22,806 bases of DNA, taken from NCBI GenBank assembly GCA_039105265.1, contig JAPFFF010000435.1, positions 1-22,806 on the forward strand. The letters run 5' to 3'. Origin of the DNA: Tritrichomonas musculus (Eukaryota > Parabasalia > Tritrichomonadida > Tritrichomonadidae). Shown here one piece after another: positions 1-8,745 of the stretch. The notes under the pieces were generated by a model. The model ran no database searches, was not told the DNA's origin, and saw nothing but the letters and a program-made list of their open reading frames with translations. A program made the position numbers and the translations under genes. How positions within the stretch are numbered: position 1 is the first letter of the stretch; every line of letters starts with the position of its first letter.

Positions 1-539
1 TTCTTATAATATTTTTGAAAAAAAATTCTTATTTCCAAGAAAAAAAATATCACAATATCACTATTTCGCTCAAAGAAATGCGGCATATGGCTTTTTAAAG
101 TAAAAAAAATTCAACATTATCGACAATTATTTCTAGATTTATAAAGTTGTTGTAGCTGGAAATACGTATTTTTCTGATTTTGAATAGATGAATAAATAAA
201 TAAAAACCTTTAAAAATTTATTTTTTAAAATTAAAATATTATTTAAATTTTATTTTAGAGTTTAATAAAATAATTTTACGTAAACATTCGGAAGTGTTTG
301 GACAATAAGGCATGGCAGCTTATTTAAAATAAAACCTTGTGAAATAGTTGAAGATGCAAAAAAAGTATGAATCTCTCTTGGCTGAAGCTTCGGAACTTCG
401 TTTTTAATTGAATAATGTACCACAATAACATCTATTAGCGATAGTGAGTCTTGCATTTGTTGATGTTAATAATTGGTTAGATATATCTAGACGATTTGTT
501 TGAATATTACCCAAATTTTGAATAGTTTGGTTAGTAAAT
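1..539. other. AT-rich flank left of the pogo-like remnant
   Basis: No gene is supported. The short open frame on the minus strand at 262-456 sits just downstream of the transposase core in a different frame and could be its decayed C-terminal tail, but it has no recognisable motif. The remainder is A/T-rich with homopolymer runs. I searched for an inverted partner of the sequence at 1930-2060 that would mark the transposon ends and saw none. Confidence 0.4.
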
Positions 540-1815
540 TTAAAACTTATTCCTTTTTGTGGGGTCGAATGGGTAAATTCCTGTTTTTTCGAAGCTTGAT
601 TTTATCACTTCTGAACAAACGTTGTCCCATGCTTGTTTAATTGAATAAATTAATAATAAACGTGCTTTTGCTGCAACTGTTGTTAATTGATTTATTTGGG
701 TAAAATTTTTGAAATTAATTTTTGAGCGATTGAGATGAGATTTGTAGCACGATGCTACAGCCACATCGATTGGCTGTAGAACATGCGTACAATGACTTGG
801 TTATGTTAACAATTTGATATTATTAGCATATAAATATTCCAATGCCAAACTATTAATTCTAGAATTAGGATTATCAACAATCAATAAAACCGTCTTTTTT
901 GAATCACTAAAGCTCATATCTAATCTCAATTTTTGAATGTTGTGCGTAAAATAAATAATATGAGCAAGCCATAATTTCTGGGTCATCCACCCATTTTTTT
1001 GAGAACATATAGTATATTCAATATTTGAAAGTTCATCAGGAAGCTTTTTAACACCAGGAATAATAAGAAATGGATCCATTTTTTCGCCATTTGCTGAAAC
1101 TGTCAAAACTGTTGTCTCTCTGTCTGAATATTTCGAATGAGGACAAATCGGAAATGCGTGCTGATCAAGTAGGACTTTGTACTTCCTACTTGACTCTGCA
1201 GAAGTTTCGTCCGCATTCCAGATCATATTTCTTGGAGTCGAAGTTAAAATGTTTCTATGCTTTGTTTAAAAAGAAGTCACTGTTGAAACATTACAGAATC
1301 TTCGTCTAGCCTGTTCTAACAGAATTGGACTTTGTAATTTGATCTCATTGCTTTCACAAAAGTGAGTCAGCAAGAATCTGATGGACAATAAGGTTCTTGT
1401 TCTCGTAAAATTTGTCTTTTTTTTTGGAGAAATTTGAGAAGTTCGTGACAGTTTCGATATCAGATATTGGGCTCTTAGGTATCTCTGCTCTTTGATATCC
1501 ATTGCAATTTTAACAGCTTCAATTGTTTTAATACTGTCCATCTCTGAACTTCTTTCATGCACAATTTGTATGAATTTCACTCGGTCAACGTCGACAAAGC
1601 TTTCCTGGTTCCCAATAGTTTCCTCTTATTGTATTATTGACACAAGTCGAAATGTTTCCTTTGGAGTTTAATCTATATTTTTCATTTATAGTTACATCTT
1701 CTAATCCTATAAGTACATCATTGCAAATTTGAATTTGTACTTCTGAAAAAACTTCCTTTTCATAAAGAGTCCAGAAAAAATCAAAACTCGTAGCTGCAAT
1801 TTCTTGAGTATTCAT
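540..1815 (-). pseudogene. Decayed pogo/Tigger-type (DDE_1) transposase
   Basis: Minus-strand remnant of a cut-and-paste transposase of the DDE_1 (pogo/Tigger/CENP-B-like) family. The catalytic core is readable: NADET near 1210 (first Asp), LLIVDN near 875 (second Asp) and HVLQPIDV near 765 (third acidic position; the family usually has LQPLDV), followed by SSFEKTGIYPFD near 560, the usual C-terminal F-x-x-TG-(I/L)-YP motif. Three segments (540-764, 801-1226, 1266-1580) lie in one frame, separated by TAA stops at 801-803 and 1266-1268. The N-terminal segment (1585-1815) is in another frame, so at least one frameshift lies near 1585-1640. I could not recognise the DNA-binding domain in the N-terminal part. 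No terminal inverted repeats or TA duplication were found, and the left end may lie outside the window. An ordinary dead DNA transposon. The family call is firm for the core and weak for the N-terminus. Confidence 0.82.
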
Positions 1816-1948
1816 TATTTTAATGACTGACCATGAATAATAAACGATCTCTTGCCAAATTCAAAGAATTGTGAAAAAGGACAGACATTCATTTTTTCCA
1901 ATAATATTCAAAATTTTGAATATTTAATCTTATAATTGAATAAAAATT

Positions 1949-1988
1949 CTCAATTTTCCCTAAGGTAAAATTGAGCACTCCCTAAGGT
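1949..1988. repeat. Small hairpin plus direct repeat near the pogo-like remnant
   Basis: CTCAATTTT (1949-1957) pairs with AAAATTGAG (1967-1975), giving a 9-bp stem over the loop CCCTAAGGT. The loop sequence CCCTAAGGT recurs directly at 1980-1988. It lies about 135 bp outside the transposase start, where a transposon end could be, but no matching copy was seen on the other side, so a role as terminal repeat is only a guess. Confidence 0.45.
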
Positions 1989-2175
1989 TCTTCAAGAGAC
2001 GGTAATCCATTTTATTTTGAGAAAATAATTAAATAAATTTTTATCTTTTTAATTAATAAGAGGTGCGGACACCCACTTTACTTTTTTAACGTTTATCAAA
2101 TATGTATATCTTTTTATGTATTAATAATTATTATACTCTAGTGCATTTAATAATTATTAAATCAACTTTTTGGAC

Positions 2176-2240
2176 CTTCCTCTCAAACAATCTCCAAATT
2201 TTTTTTTGGTCGGATCCTCTCAAAAAGTTAAAAAAATTGA
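2176..2240 (+). repeat. Left inverted repeat of the YR element
   Basis: Contains two copies of CCTCTCAAA (2179-2187 and 2216-2224), 37 bp apart. The 28-bp inner part is a perfect inverted match to 3474-3501 and the outer 13 bp to 3528-3540. The paired CCTCTCAAA copies are plausible recombinase arm-binding sites (inference). Confidence 0.8.
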
Positions 2241-2293
2241 ATTTGAACATTAACTTTTTCATACAAAATAGCGAACATTTTTATTTTTATCTT

Positions 2294-3433
2294 ATGTTTG
2301 GTCAAACAACTTTTGGACATATTAATTCAAATCCATACAATGAAAACAGAGGACAAGATTTAGCACAGCCTTTAAACCAACAGAACACTATGTTTAACTT
2401 TCAGTTTCAAAATCAGATAAATTTTGATCAGTATATGGTTCCACAACAATACAATAGTCAACCGCAAATACCTCAATTTATTCAACAACAACATCCACAA
2501 CAACAGCAACAACAGCATAATCAAAATAATGATAATAAAACACCTGATTTTATTATGTATCTTCAACAATCAGAGCAATACCGTGAAAATTCTATTACAA
2601 AAAGTTCGAAAAATACATATGATTAAAATTTAAGAGTGTATGAATCAATTACAGAACAATTTAAACAACCTTATTATCCAATATCTATAGAAAAAATAAA
2701 AGTGTTTATTAATTATCAAGCAAAACACGGAATAACTATAAATACGTTAAAATCATATATTTCTGGAATTTCTCACTATTTTAAAAGTGACGATTTACCA
2801 AATTTAATACTATCAAATGAATTCAAAAAGTTCAAAAGCGGTTTATAGAGATCATTCAAAGAAGATTCATCACCATTTGCTAAAATACATTTTCAAACAT
2901 ATTTTTTTCTAAAATATTTACAGTCTTATGACAGATATTGATAACATTAGAATGATGTTTTACATGACGATATCTTTCTACGGTTTTTAAGAATTTCCTA
3001 GCTTTTAAGTTTATGTAAAAAAGATATAAAGTTCGATGTTCAAAGTAATAAATTAATATTAAATATAAGATATTCCAAAACCGACCAGAATGGAAATGGA
3101 ATTACGACATACTTATATAACAACCAACATAAAATATACTATCCAATAAATTATATAGGTTTTATTCAAAATTATAATGATGAAGATTCAATCGTAAATA
3201 TCGATGAAGACTATCTTCGAAGAAAACTTAAGGATGTTTTAATAAAATTAGAATTAGATCCTACAAAATATTCTTGACATTCGTTTAGACGTTGTGGCGC
3301 AACTCATGCATCTCAGAATCACATTGACCCTGAAATTTTTAAAACACACGGTAGATGGTTAAGTGATGCTTATCTTTTATACGTGGATCAAGATCAAGAC
3401 AGAGCAGGTCTTCAAATAAGCGACGTACTATAA
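2294..3433 (+). pseudogene. Tyrosine recombinase (phage-integrase fold), broken
   Basis: A site-specific tyrosine recombinase gene belonging to the flanking inverted-repeat element. I start it at the ATG at 2294 because the reading pattern before it runs through the inverted repeat. The first ~100 residues are Q/N-rich with a poly-Q/H run near 2490-2520. Then follows an all-helical stretch typical of a SAM-like core-binding domain, with motifs such as YPISIEKIKVFI and GITINTLKSYISGISHYF near 2670-2780. The catalytic half is recognisable by its signature motifs: the first Arg in LRIS near 2985, a beta-hairpin Lys in YSKTD near 3070, HSFRR (the H-x-x-R box) near 3280, HGRW near 3350, and the nucleophile Tyr in LLYVD near 3380. 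The copy is broken by roughly five interruptions and is judged inactive and fairly old. The family assignment rests on the ordered R-K-HxxR-H-Y set. Confidence 0.8.
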
Positions 3434-3473
3434 ATTTAATAAAAATTTTAATTGTTTTATACTTTTTTATAGT

Positions 3474-3540
3474 TCAATTTTTTTAACTTTTTGAGAGGAT
3501 CTGGTCAAAAAAATTATTTGAAGATATGTTTGAGAGGAAG
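3474..3540 (-). repeat. Right inverted repeat of the YR element
   Basis: Reverse-complement partner of 2176-2240, with a 28-bp perfect inner block and a 13-bp perfect outer block. It holds TTTGAGAGG at 3490-3498 and 3530-3538, and a third near-copy TTTGAGAGA lies just outside at 3562-3570, so the array on this side may be longer than on the left. Confidence 0.8.
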
Positions 3541-3671
3541 ATAAGTTCAAAAAATGGACCATTTGAGAGATTTTTTTATTTTTGTCACCAAAAAAATTTT
3601 TTAAAAAAATAATTATTTTTTGAAAAATTCCTCATGATAAAAAAAAAATCTTTGAAAATATTTCATGACAA

Positions 3672-4830
3672 TTATCTTCTCTTATAAAAAAGCTCATGTT
3701 CTCGTGCTAAGCCTATATCTTCAGTTTCAGTTAATACTCGATTTTTGAGAATTTCTTTTCTAGCTTTGATAATCAGCTTTCTTACAACCTTAAAATCGAT
3801 TTCTTTCTGTTCTCACTCTTTTTCTTGCACAATAATATTTGGAATGTAAAAGTATTTAATGATTGGTAAATTTCTCTATGAATTAGGGAGACCAACTTTT
3901 AGATAAGGACTTTGTGGGATAAATTGTTTTACACTTTGTTGTGGAGAAATCGATCTATATGTTTTTTCCCAGAAAAAAAAAAAAACAACTTTTTGTAGAA
4001 ACCAGTAGGCATACACCAGGATTTCTCTGTCTAAATTTAAATTCAAGAAAGCACTGATCAAATTTTCTCAAAATGAGTTCAATGAGAGCAATATTATGTA
4101 AAACGGTTTCAAATCTATTTTCTTTTGATTCTTCAATTACTATAATCAACAAAAGTAATATTTTATCTATTCTAGATAATTCTTCTATACATTAGGCTGT
4201 GCGTTTTAAAGGCCCCTCAGACTTAGCTAAACCTAAATTTCACTAGAGATATGTTTTATTACTTGGTATATATTTGTTTCCTATTCCACTTTTAGTACTA
4301 CTCCATCCAAATTACTTTATTTGCGGATCATAATTACAATACATATCATTCTTCAATTTTGATCCTGATACCATGAAAACAATTAGTGCAGCCTTTAACC
4401 ATGTTTTTATATTTAGCGAGCTCATTAGTTAGATATCTACTAAAAGATAATATGAGATGGTTAGGATCTCGGTATATCTGAGGCTTGAAATCCTACTATT
4501 CCAATAAGCAGCGGCTTTTGTTATCCCCATCGATAACAAACCCTATTATTTTGTTCTTAATGTCACTAAGTTGCTGATCAAATTTGATTGAATTCAAATT
4601 GTGCTTGAAGTAATATTAGCATTCAGTAAGAAAGGGATTTTTTAAGCATAAAATTCATACTCTCAGCTAGTGAAGTAAAATTATATCCGAGGCAGTGATC
4701 ACCATCAATACAGGAACGGGCAAACATTGATTACAAAGATTATTGTTATGATAATTACATCCAAAGAGAACTTTTTGAATTATGTAAAATTTACAAATTT
4801 CATAGGCAATACCCTAATAGTTTAATTCAC
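3672..4830 (-). pseudogene. Decayed coding remnant, possibly transposase-derived
   Basis: The minus strand holds several patches with protein-like composition that do not form one open frame. The 3' end reads naturally to a TAA at 3672-3674 with a Lys/Arg/Glu-rich helix (KLIIKARKEILKNR, then GLAREHELFYKRR). The patches at 3876-4061 and 3955-4152 are Lys/Arg/Ile-rich in two frames. Between about 4400 and 4720 the strand shows IIGFVIDGDNKS, YRDPNHLILSFSRYL and CIDGDHC. These Asp-containing motifs are reminiscent of a DDE-type transposase (Mutator-like would be my guess), but I cannot name a family. Several stops and frame changes separate the patches. It could instead be a dead host gene. Confidence 0.4.
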
Positions 4831-4915
4831 CTCTCTTTTCTTTTGTATAAATTATCGTCTTCAGGATATGAATTATTATAATTCATTTTTTAGCGTTTGA
4901 TGGTGATCAATGTTA
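4698..4915. repeat. 13-bp inverted repeat TGATCACCATCAA
   Basis: TGATCACCATCAA near 4696-4708 has its perfect reverse complement TTGATGGTGATCA near 4903-4915. Both halves encode Asp-Gly-Asp in the outward-reading strands, which suggests a local inversion or duplication inside a decayed gene rather than a transposon end. Confidence 0.5.
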
Positions 4916-5090
4916 TAAATTACTTCATCAATCATTTTATAATCATATGGGAAAAAAAGTTAGGCCTGGTGATTTATTTTCTATAATAATGTTATTCAGA
5001 GAATTAAAAAAAAATTGTCGATAGGAGATCTTTTGCATATCTCAAATAATCTTAAAAAATCGCTTTTTAAAAGCAGTTATTTCACTTGAT
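4699..5090 (+). pseudogene. Protein-like patches on the plus strand, unidentified
   Basis: The plus strand reads with non-random composition in two patches: 4699-4882 (motifs QRELFELCKIYKFHRQYP and LIHLSFLLYKLSSSGYELL) and about 4895-5000 (AFDGDQCYKLLHQSFYNHMG, GDLFSIIMLFREL). The second patch carries a DGDQC motif resembling the DGDHC read on the opposite strand near 4700, and the two DNA segments form an inverted repeat. The first patch has no ATG and overlaps the minus-strand remnant. An open run of ~60 codons is expected by chance in DNA of this composition, so the support is compositional only. Confidence 0.25.
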
Positions 5091-5099
5091 GCTTCTGGT

Positions 5100-6040
5100 T
5101 CTGTGATATTTTATTCACTAAGCATTTTAAATTTGGTTAAGATTTTTTTTTATTATAATTTTATATTTGGTATAAAAGCTTAATATTCTTTTATCAAAGG
5201 AAATTAGAGAGTAGCACCTACTTTAAACTATTTTTGGTTGATTTAAAATCGCAATCTTCGCTTTTTTCCTTCTACACTGTATAAAATAACCAGAAAAATC
5301 TCATTTTAAGCAGGTATATAAAATAATGTTAAGCTATTTAATAGAGTTTTTCCGATATTTTTTTTATGAATATTTGAATGAAAGTGAAAACCCTTTAAAT
5401 CTAGAATTTTGATCCAGTAAACGATAGATAATAAGATAACTAATAATAATTTGGCTAAATTAACATACAAAAAAATAAAATTGAGTAAATAATTATTAAA
5501 CAATTATTAAATAATTATATTATAAGAGACGTTATTCTTCAATTTGGAAAGAAAATGGTATAATTAACGAGAAAATATATCAATAAACATTTTGGAGAAT
5601 AATAGTCTTTATTTTTGAATTTATTTTTATAAATTATGATGGCTTTGTAAGTGGTTTTGCGATTTTGCTTATTCAATATATTCATGAAATGGATTCTTTA
5701 AAAAATAAGATAAATTCAAGAGGGTTCTATTAACTGTTAAGTATATCATGAAAAAATTGATTTTTCTTTATTTAAAAAAATAAATGTAGTAGCTTTTTGA
5801 GAGCTTTATTAACTCAAAAAGTTGTACCTAGAGAATTTTTATTAGTTTTACAAGTCACTTTTTGAATGGTCATTCAAAAAGTGCCTATATAAAAATGATT
5901 ATAATTATCTTGAACAATTATTATTTAAAATATATTTTTCCCCTAATGAAAAAAAGAAAATAAGAAATAATATATATTTTTAACTTAAACATATTTTAAA
6001 AAACTAACAGTATCGTTTTTGAAAAAACTGAAAACTAGAC
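5100..6040. other. AT-rich region without genes; small palindromes
   Basis: No reading frame with convincing protein composition. The minus-strand open frame at 5306-5503 is Leu/Ile/Phe/Asn-rich and looks like chance. The region holds two inverted repeats built on CTTTTTGA: AGCTTTTTGAG (5791-5801) with CTCAAAAAGTT (5813-5823), and the perfect palindrome at 5856-5883. Confidence 0.5.
5856..5883. repeat. Perfect 28-bp palindrome
   Basis: CACTTTTTGAATG (5856-5868), a GT spacer, then CATTCAAAAAGTG (5871-5883): 13-bp arms without mismatch. A related single arm (GTCACTTTTTGAAT) occurs near 12207-12220. It could be the remnant of a fold-back element or a protein-binding site. Function unknown. Confidence 0.7.
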
Positions 6041-6044
6041 CTTG

Positions 6045-6150
6045 TAAGGGGTACCCGATTTACCAATTTTCAATCGGGTCAAAAATTTTAGGTATATTTT
6101 GACCAGGGGTCGCAAATTACCGCCTACCCAAAGCGGTTTTTGACCCGAAA
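6045..6150. repeat. GC-richer hairpin island
   Basis: A pocket of G+C-richer sequence within AT-rich DNA. CGGGTCAAAAA (6075-6085) pairs perfectly with TTTTTGACCCG (6137-6147), and an inner GGTCGC...ACCGCC stretch adds shorter partial pairings. It does not look protein-coding. Possibly the remnant of a small inverted-repeat element. Confidence 0.5.
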
Positions 6151-6159
6151 TTTTTACAA

Positions 6160-7634
6160 TTCATTTATCTCAAAATGTGGAATAAATATTTATATAAAAA
6201 AGGTTTATTATAAAATTTACAAGCTCTTTAATACTTTTTAATAAAAATTATTGGTAGGGTTAGTATTTTAGGGTGACCTTTCGAAGGTTTACTGAAAACT
6301 GAGTTGATAATATTGTTTTAACTTTTTGATTATTTTTTGAAAAGGATCTGAGGGAGAATTTGAAATAAATTTTACTTTAATAGAAAAATTTGAAAGAATT
6401 TGAAATAAATATAATTATAAAAAAAAGTATGGAAAATCTCCTTAGGTAAGAACAAAAAGGGAGTGTACTAAAAACATTAAATTCTCAGCCATTCTCAAAA
6501 CTAATACATTGTCGGATTGCTAATATAAAATCGAAACATTCATTTTTTTTTTTTTAACCAATATCAATTTAAAATTATACTTCCATCAACATTTAAAATT
6601 ACTTAAAATACTCTTTCATTACTTACTCATCATTTTGAATAAAATCACTTTATTCGCTAATCGACAAAAATGCACTAACTGCTACAGAAGCAAAAAGTCA
6701 ATCTATAAAAAATCTTTTTATATACATATTGATGTAACATAATCATCTTATCTTCTATCAGGTATTTTATTAGGAGCTTTGATAGTCTAAAATCATCATT
6801 TTAGTAATCACTTTTCTATAAATAATTAATTCAACTATAAAATTTTCAAATTTTGAAAATACTAGCCATAATTCAAAGAAATAATACCTCAACATTACTA
6901 TACATATATTTAAATTTTAAATTTATTTTCATATATTGATAATCATTTAAATATATGTTCATTTTTCTGAATTACTTTAAAAGAGTGCAAATATTTTAGG
7001 TAAACATTCTTTTTTCATCTACATTTTTCAATTATCTCACACAATTAATTAAAAATTCCATGACTAATGATTTCTAAATTATAAAAAAATTTTAAGTAAG
7101 AAATACTTTTATAATAACTATAAAATTTACATCTTCATTTACATAATTAATTTCTATCAAATAATAAATCGTTATATATTCATTTTATATCAATCAATTA
7201 AATTAAATGGTTATGCTTTCTCTTTTTCTATTATCATTCAATTTTTTGAATATTTTGAATTAATATCTAAATTGGTGAATAAAAGACCTAATTTTATTAT
7301 ATGAATTGATATAAAATAAATTATGAATTATTTATCGAAATATTCTTTTTATTCAAAAGTTCTAAAGTTTTTAACTATTAATACAAAAAGTTGTGCGCAC
7401 TATAACCTATTGAAATTAATAAATTAAAATTTGCTTTTATTTAAAAATTCTTCAATATTATAATTACTAGAAATAAATATTTTTATTGAAGAATAAGTAA
7501 AATATTAAATTTGAATTTAGCTCATATGGCCACTTCACCAAAAAAACATTACTGTTATTCATCATTTATAACAAAAAAATCACAGTTAATGCTATTCTAA
7601 TATTAATTTGTGTTTTATAAAAACAGTTAACTCA

Positions 7635-7665
<31 letters not shown>

Positions 7666-7749
7666 TAAAAATTCATTTTGCATTCATTTTTTATTAACTA
7701 ATTCAGTTCTTTTGGATGAAAATGAATAAAATTTAATATGAATTAGTAT
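6160..7749. other. Long AT-rich intergenic region
   Basis: No gene, RNA or recognisable element over about 1.6 kb. Visible details: CCTTTCGAAGG palindrome near 6279-6289, a run of 22 T at 7635-7656 about 95 bp past the Myb stop codon, and a putative cleavage/polyadenylation motif for the Myb gene at 7732-7735. Confidence 0.5.
7732..7735 (-). promoter_or_regulatory. Possible UAAA poly(A) signal of the Myb gene
   Basis: The minus strand reads TATTAAATTTT about 15 nt after the TGA stop. In Trichomonas vaginalis a UAAA tetranucleotide close to the stop codon is the known polyadenylation signal. The motif is short and common in AT-rich DNA, so this is only positional support. Confidence 0.3.
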
Positions 7750-8709
7750 TCAATCAAATAACATCCATCCATTTTCATTTAGACTATCCAAAACATTTCT
7801 GTTAATTTCAAAAATATTATCATTTTCTTTTGGTTGCATTTGAACTTCATCAGGAATCGCAAAAAATTCAGTTTTTATATTTTCTTCTTCTTCATTAGAT
7901 TCATCTTCAACAAAGTTTAGCTCAACTTGAGCCTCGACCACATTTTCTTTTTCATTTGTTTCTTTATTTTTTTCTTCTTCATTTTTCTTTCTATTTTCTT
8001 CTTCTTCGTATTTTTTACGAAGAAAATAATACCATCGATTCTTTACTGAATTCGAGCTTCGTTTTGGAAAATAACCTTGAATGATGGACCACTTTGATCC
8101 GTTTTCTTTATATAGTTTGAGTAATAAATCATCTTCTTCTTTACTCCATTCGCCTTGGAAAAAGCCAGGAACAAGGTAATTACAATATCTATCACGACAC
8201 TGCTTTGCTGACCTTCCATTCATAAAAGAAGCAATGATTGACCAATTTTTCTTTCCAAATCTTTCAACCAACTCTTTTATTCTGTCATCTTCTTTCTTTG
8301 TGAAATGAACCCTAGCACTTTTTTTTGATGAATCAAATGTAGATTCCGAATTTGAGCTATTAAATAGATTAATGCTTTTGGTTGTTTTACCTTTATTTGA
8401 TTCATTGGCTGCAGATATCTGATTAGCATTTGGATTTAAAGTTGTTTTGCTTATTAAATCATTTTTCATTTGTTGTGAAATATCAAGTGAGATTAATTGA
8501 TTAGTTGGAAAAAAATTATTAGGCACCGTACAATTTGGATTATTCAAATTCATCATCATCGGAGTTGCAATATTTGGACAAGAACCATAAGGAGTGATAC
8601 AACTTAAAGATGGAAAATTAACTATTATTGGAAATGAGAAGGGTTGATCATTTGGGAAATTACATGGATAAATGTTATTCCCTACAGTAAAAGAAGGAAT
8701 TGAAATCAT
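7750..8709 (-). CDS. Myb-like DNA-binding protein (two Myb repeats)
   Basis: A 319-residue nuclear DNA-binding protein with two tandem Myb/SANT repeats. Repeat 1 spans about residues 135-180 (FTKKEDDRIKELV, then NWSIIASFM, then RSAKQCRDRYCNYL) and repeat 2 about residues 186-232 (EWSKEEDDLLLKLY, KWSIIQGYF, SNSVKNRWYYFL). Each has the third-helix recognition motif, and the spaced Trp/aromatic residues are present, with Phe or Tyr replacing Trp at some positions, as is common in protist Mybs. The N-terminal ~130 residues are Pro/Asn/Ser-rich and lack a domain. The C-terminus is a Lys/Glu-rich helix (233-260), then an acidic tail that could serve in activation, ending in WMLFD. The ATG at 8709 is the first in frame after an A-rich leader. 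Intact and intronless. The architecture matches the R2R3-like Mybs expanded in trichomonads, where some bind promoter elements. The target here is unknown. Confidence 0.93.
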   Translation of the reverse strand: MISIPSFTVGNNIYPCNFPNDQPFSFPIIVNFPSLSCITPYGSCPNIATPMMMNLNNPNCTVPNNFFPTNQLISLDISQQMKNDLISKTTLNPNANQISAANESNKGKTTKSINLFNSSNSESTFDSSKKSARVHFTKKEDDRIKELVERFGKKNWSIIASFMNGRSAKQCRDRYCNYLVPGFFQGEWSKEEDDLLLKLYKENGSKWSIIQGYFPKRSSNSVKNRWYYFLRKKYEEEENRKKNEEEKNKETNEKENVVEAQVELNFVEDESNEEEENIKTEFFAIPDEVQMQPKENDNIFEINRNVLDSLNENGWMLFD

Positions 8710-8740
8710 CGTTTGCTTATGTTTATTTTTTTTTTTTTTT

Positions 8741-8745
8741 TATGA
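8741..8745 (-). promoter_or_regulatory. Possible initiator (Inr-like TCATA) of the Myb gene
   Basis: TCATA on the minus strand fits the trichomonad initiator consensus TCA(+1)Y(T/A) and would place the transcription start 34 nt upstream of the ATG, just before a run of 16 A in the leader (8726-8741). Five-base motifs are frequent here, and T. vaginalis leaders are often shorter, so confidence is low. Confidence 0.25.

Larger units (their letters stand above)
2165..3552 (+). mobile_element. Compact tyrosine-recombinase element with terminal inverted repeats
   Basis: About 1.38 kb unit consisting of one tyrosine-recombinase gene (broken) between two imperfect inverted repeats. The inner 28 bp of the repeats are identical (2213-2240 against the reverse complement of 3474-3501), and an outer 13-bp block is also identical (2176-2188 against 3528-3540). 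The region between the blocks differs by substitutions and a 2-bp length difference. The layout is tight: about 53 bp from the left repeat to the ATG, and about 40 bp from the gene's terminal stop to the right repeat. No reverse transcriptase, capsid or other gene is present. Known eukaryotic YR elements are Cryptons (usually without inverted ends) and DIRS-like retroelements (inverted ends but with reverse transcriptase), so this is either a Crypton-like element with inverted ends or a reduced derivative of something larger. No target duplication was recognised. Confidence 0.7.

Noticed and set aside
2059-2075. AGAGGTGCGGACACCC as a third hAT-like end
   Set aside because: It begins with the AGAGGTG core, but no inverted partner with matching inner bases was found. 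The only other spare CACCTCT (4828-4834) has different inner sequence and no matching 8-bp flanks.
5306-5503. Minus-strand 65-codon frame
   Set aside because: Leu/Ile/Asn/Phe-rich reading of AT-rich DNA with no motif and no decayed extension on either side.
6330-6370. TTTTTTGAAAAGGATCTGAGGGAG as a stray end of the YR element
   Set aside because: It resembles the right inverted repeat over ~15 bp only, with mismatches, and has no second block. Chance similarity cannot be excluded.
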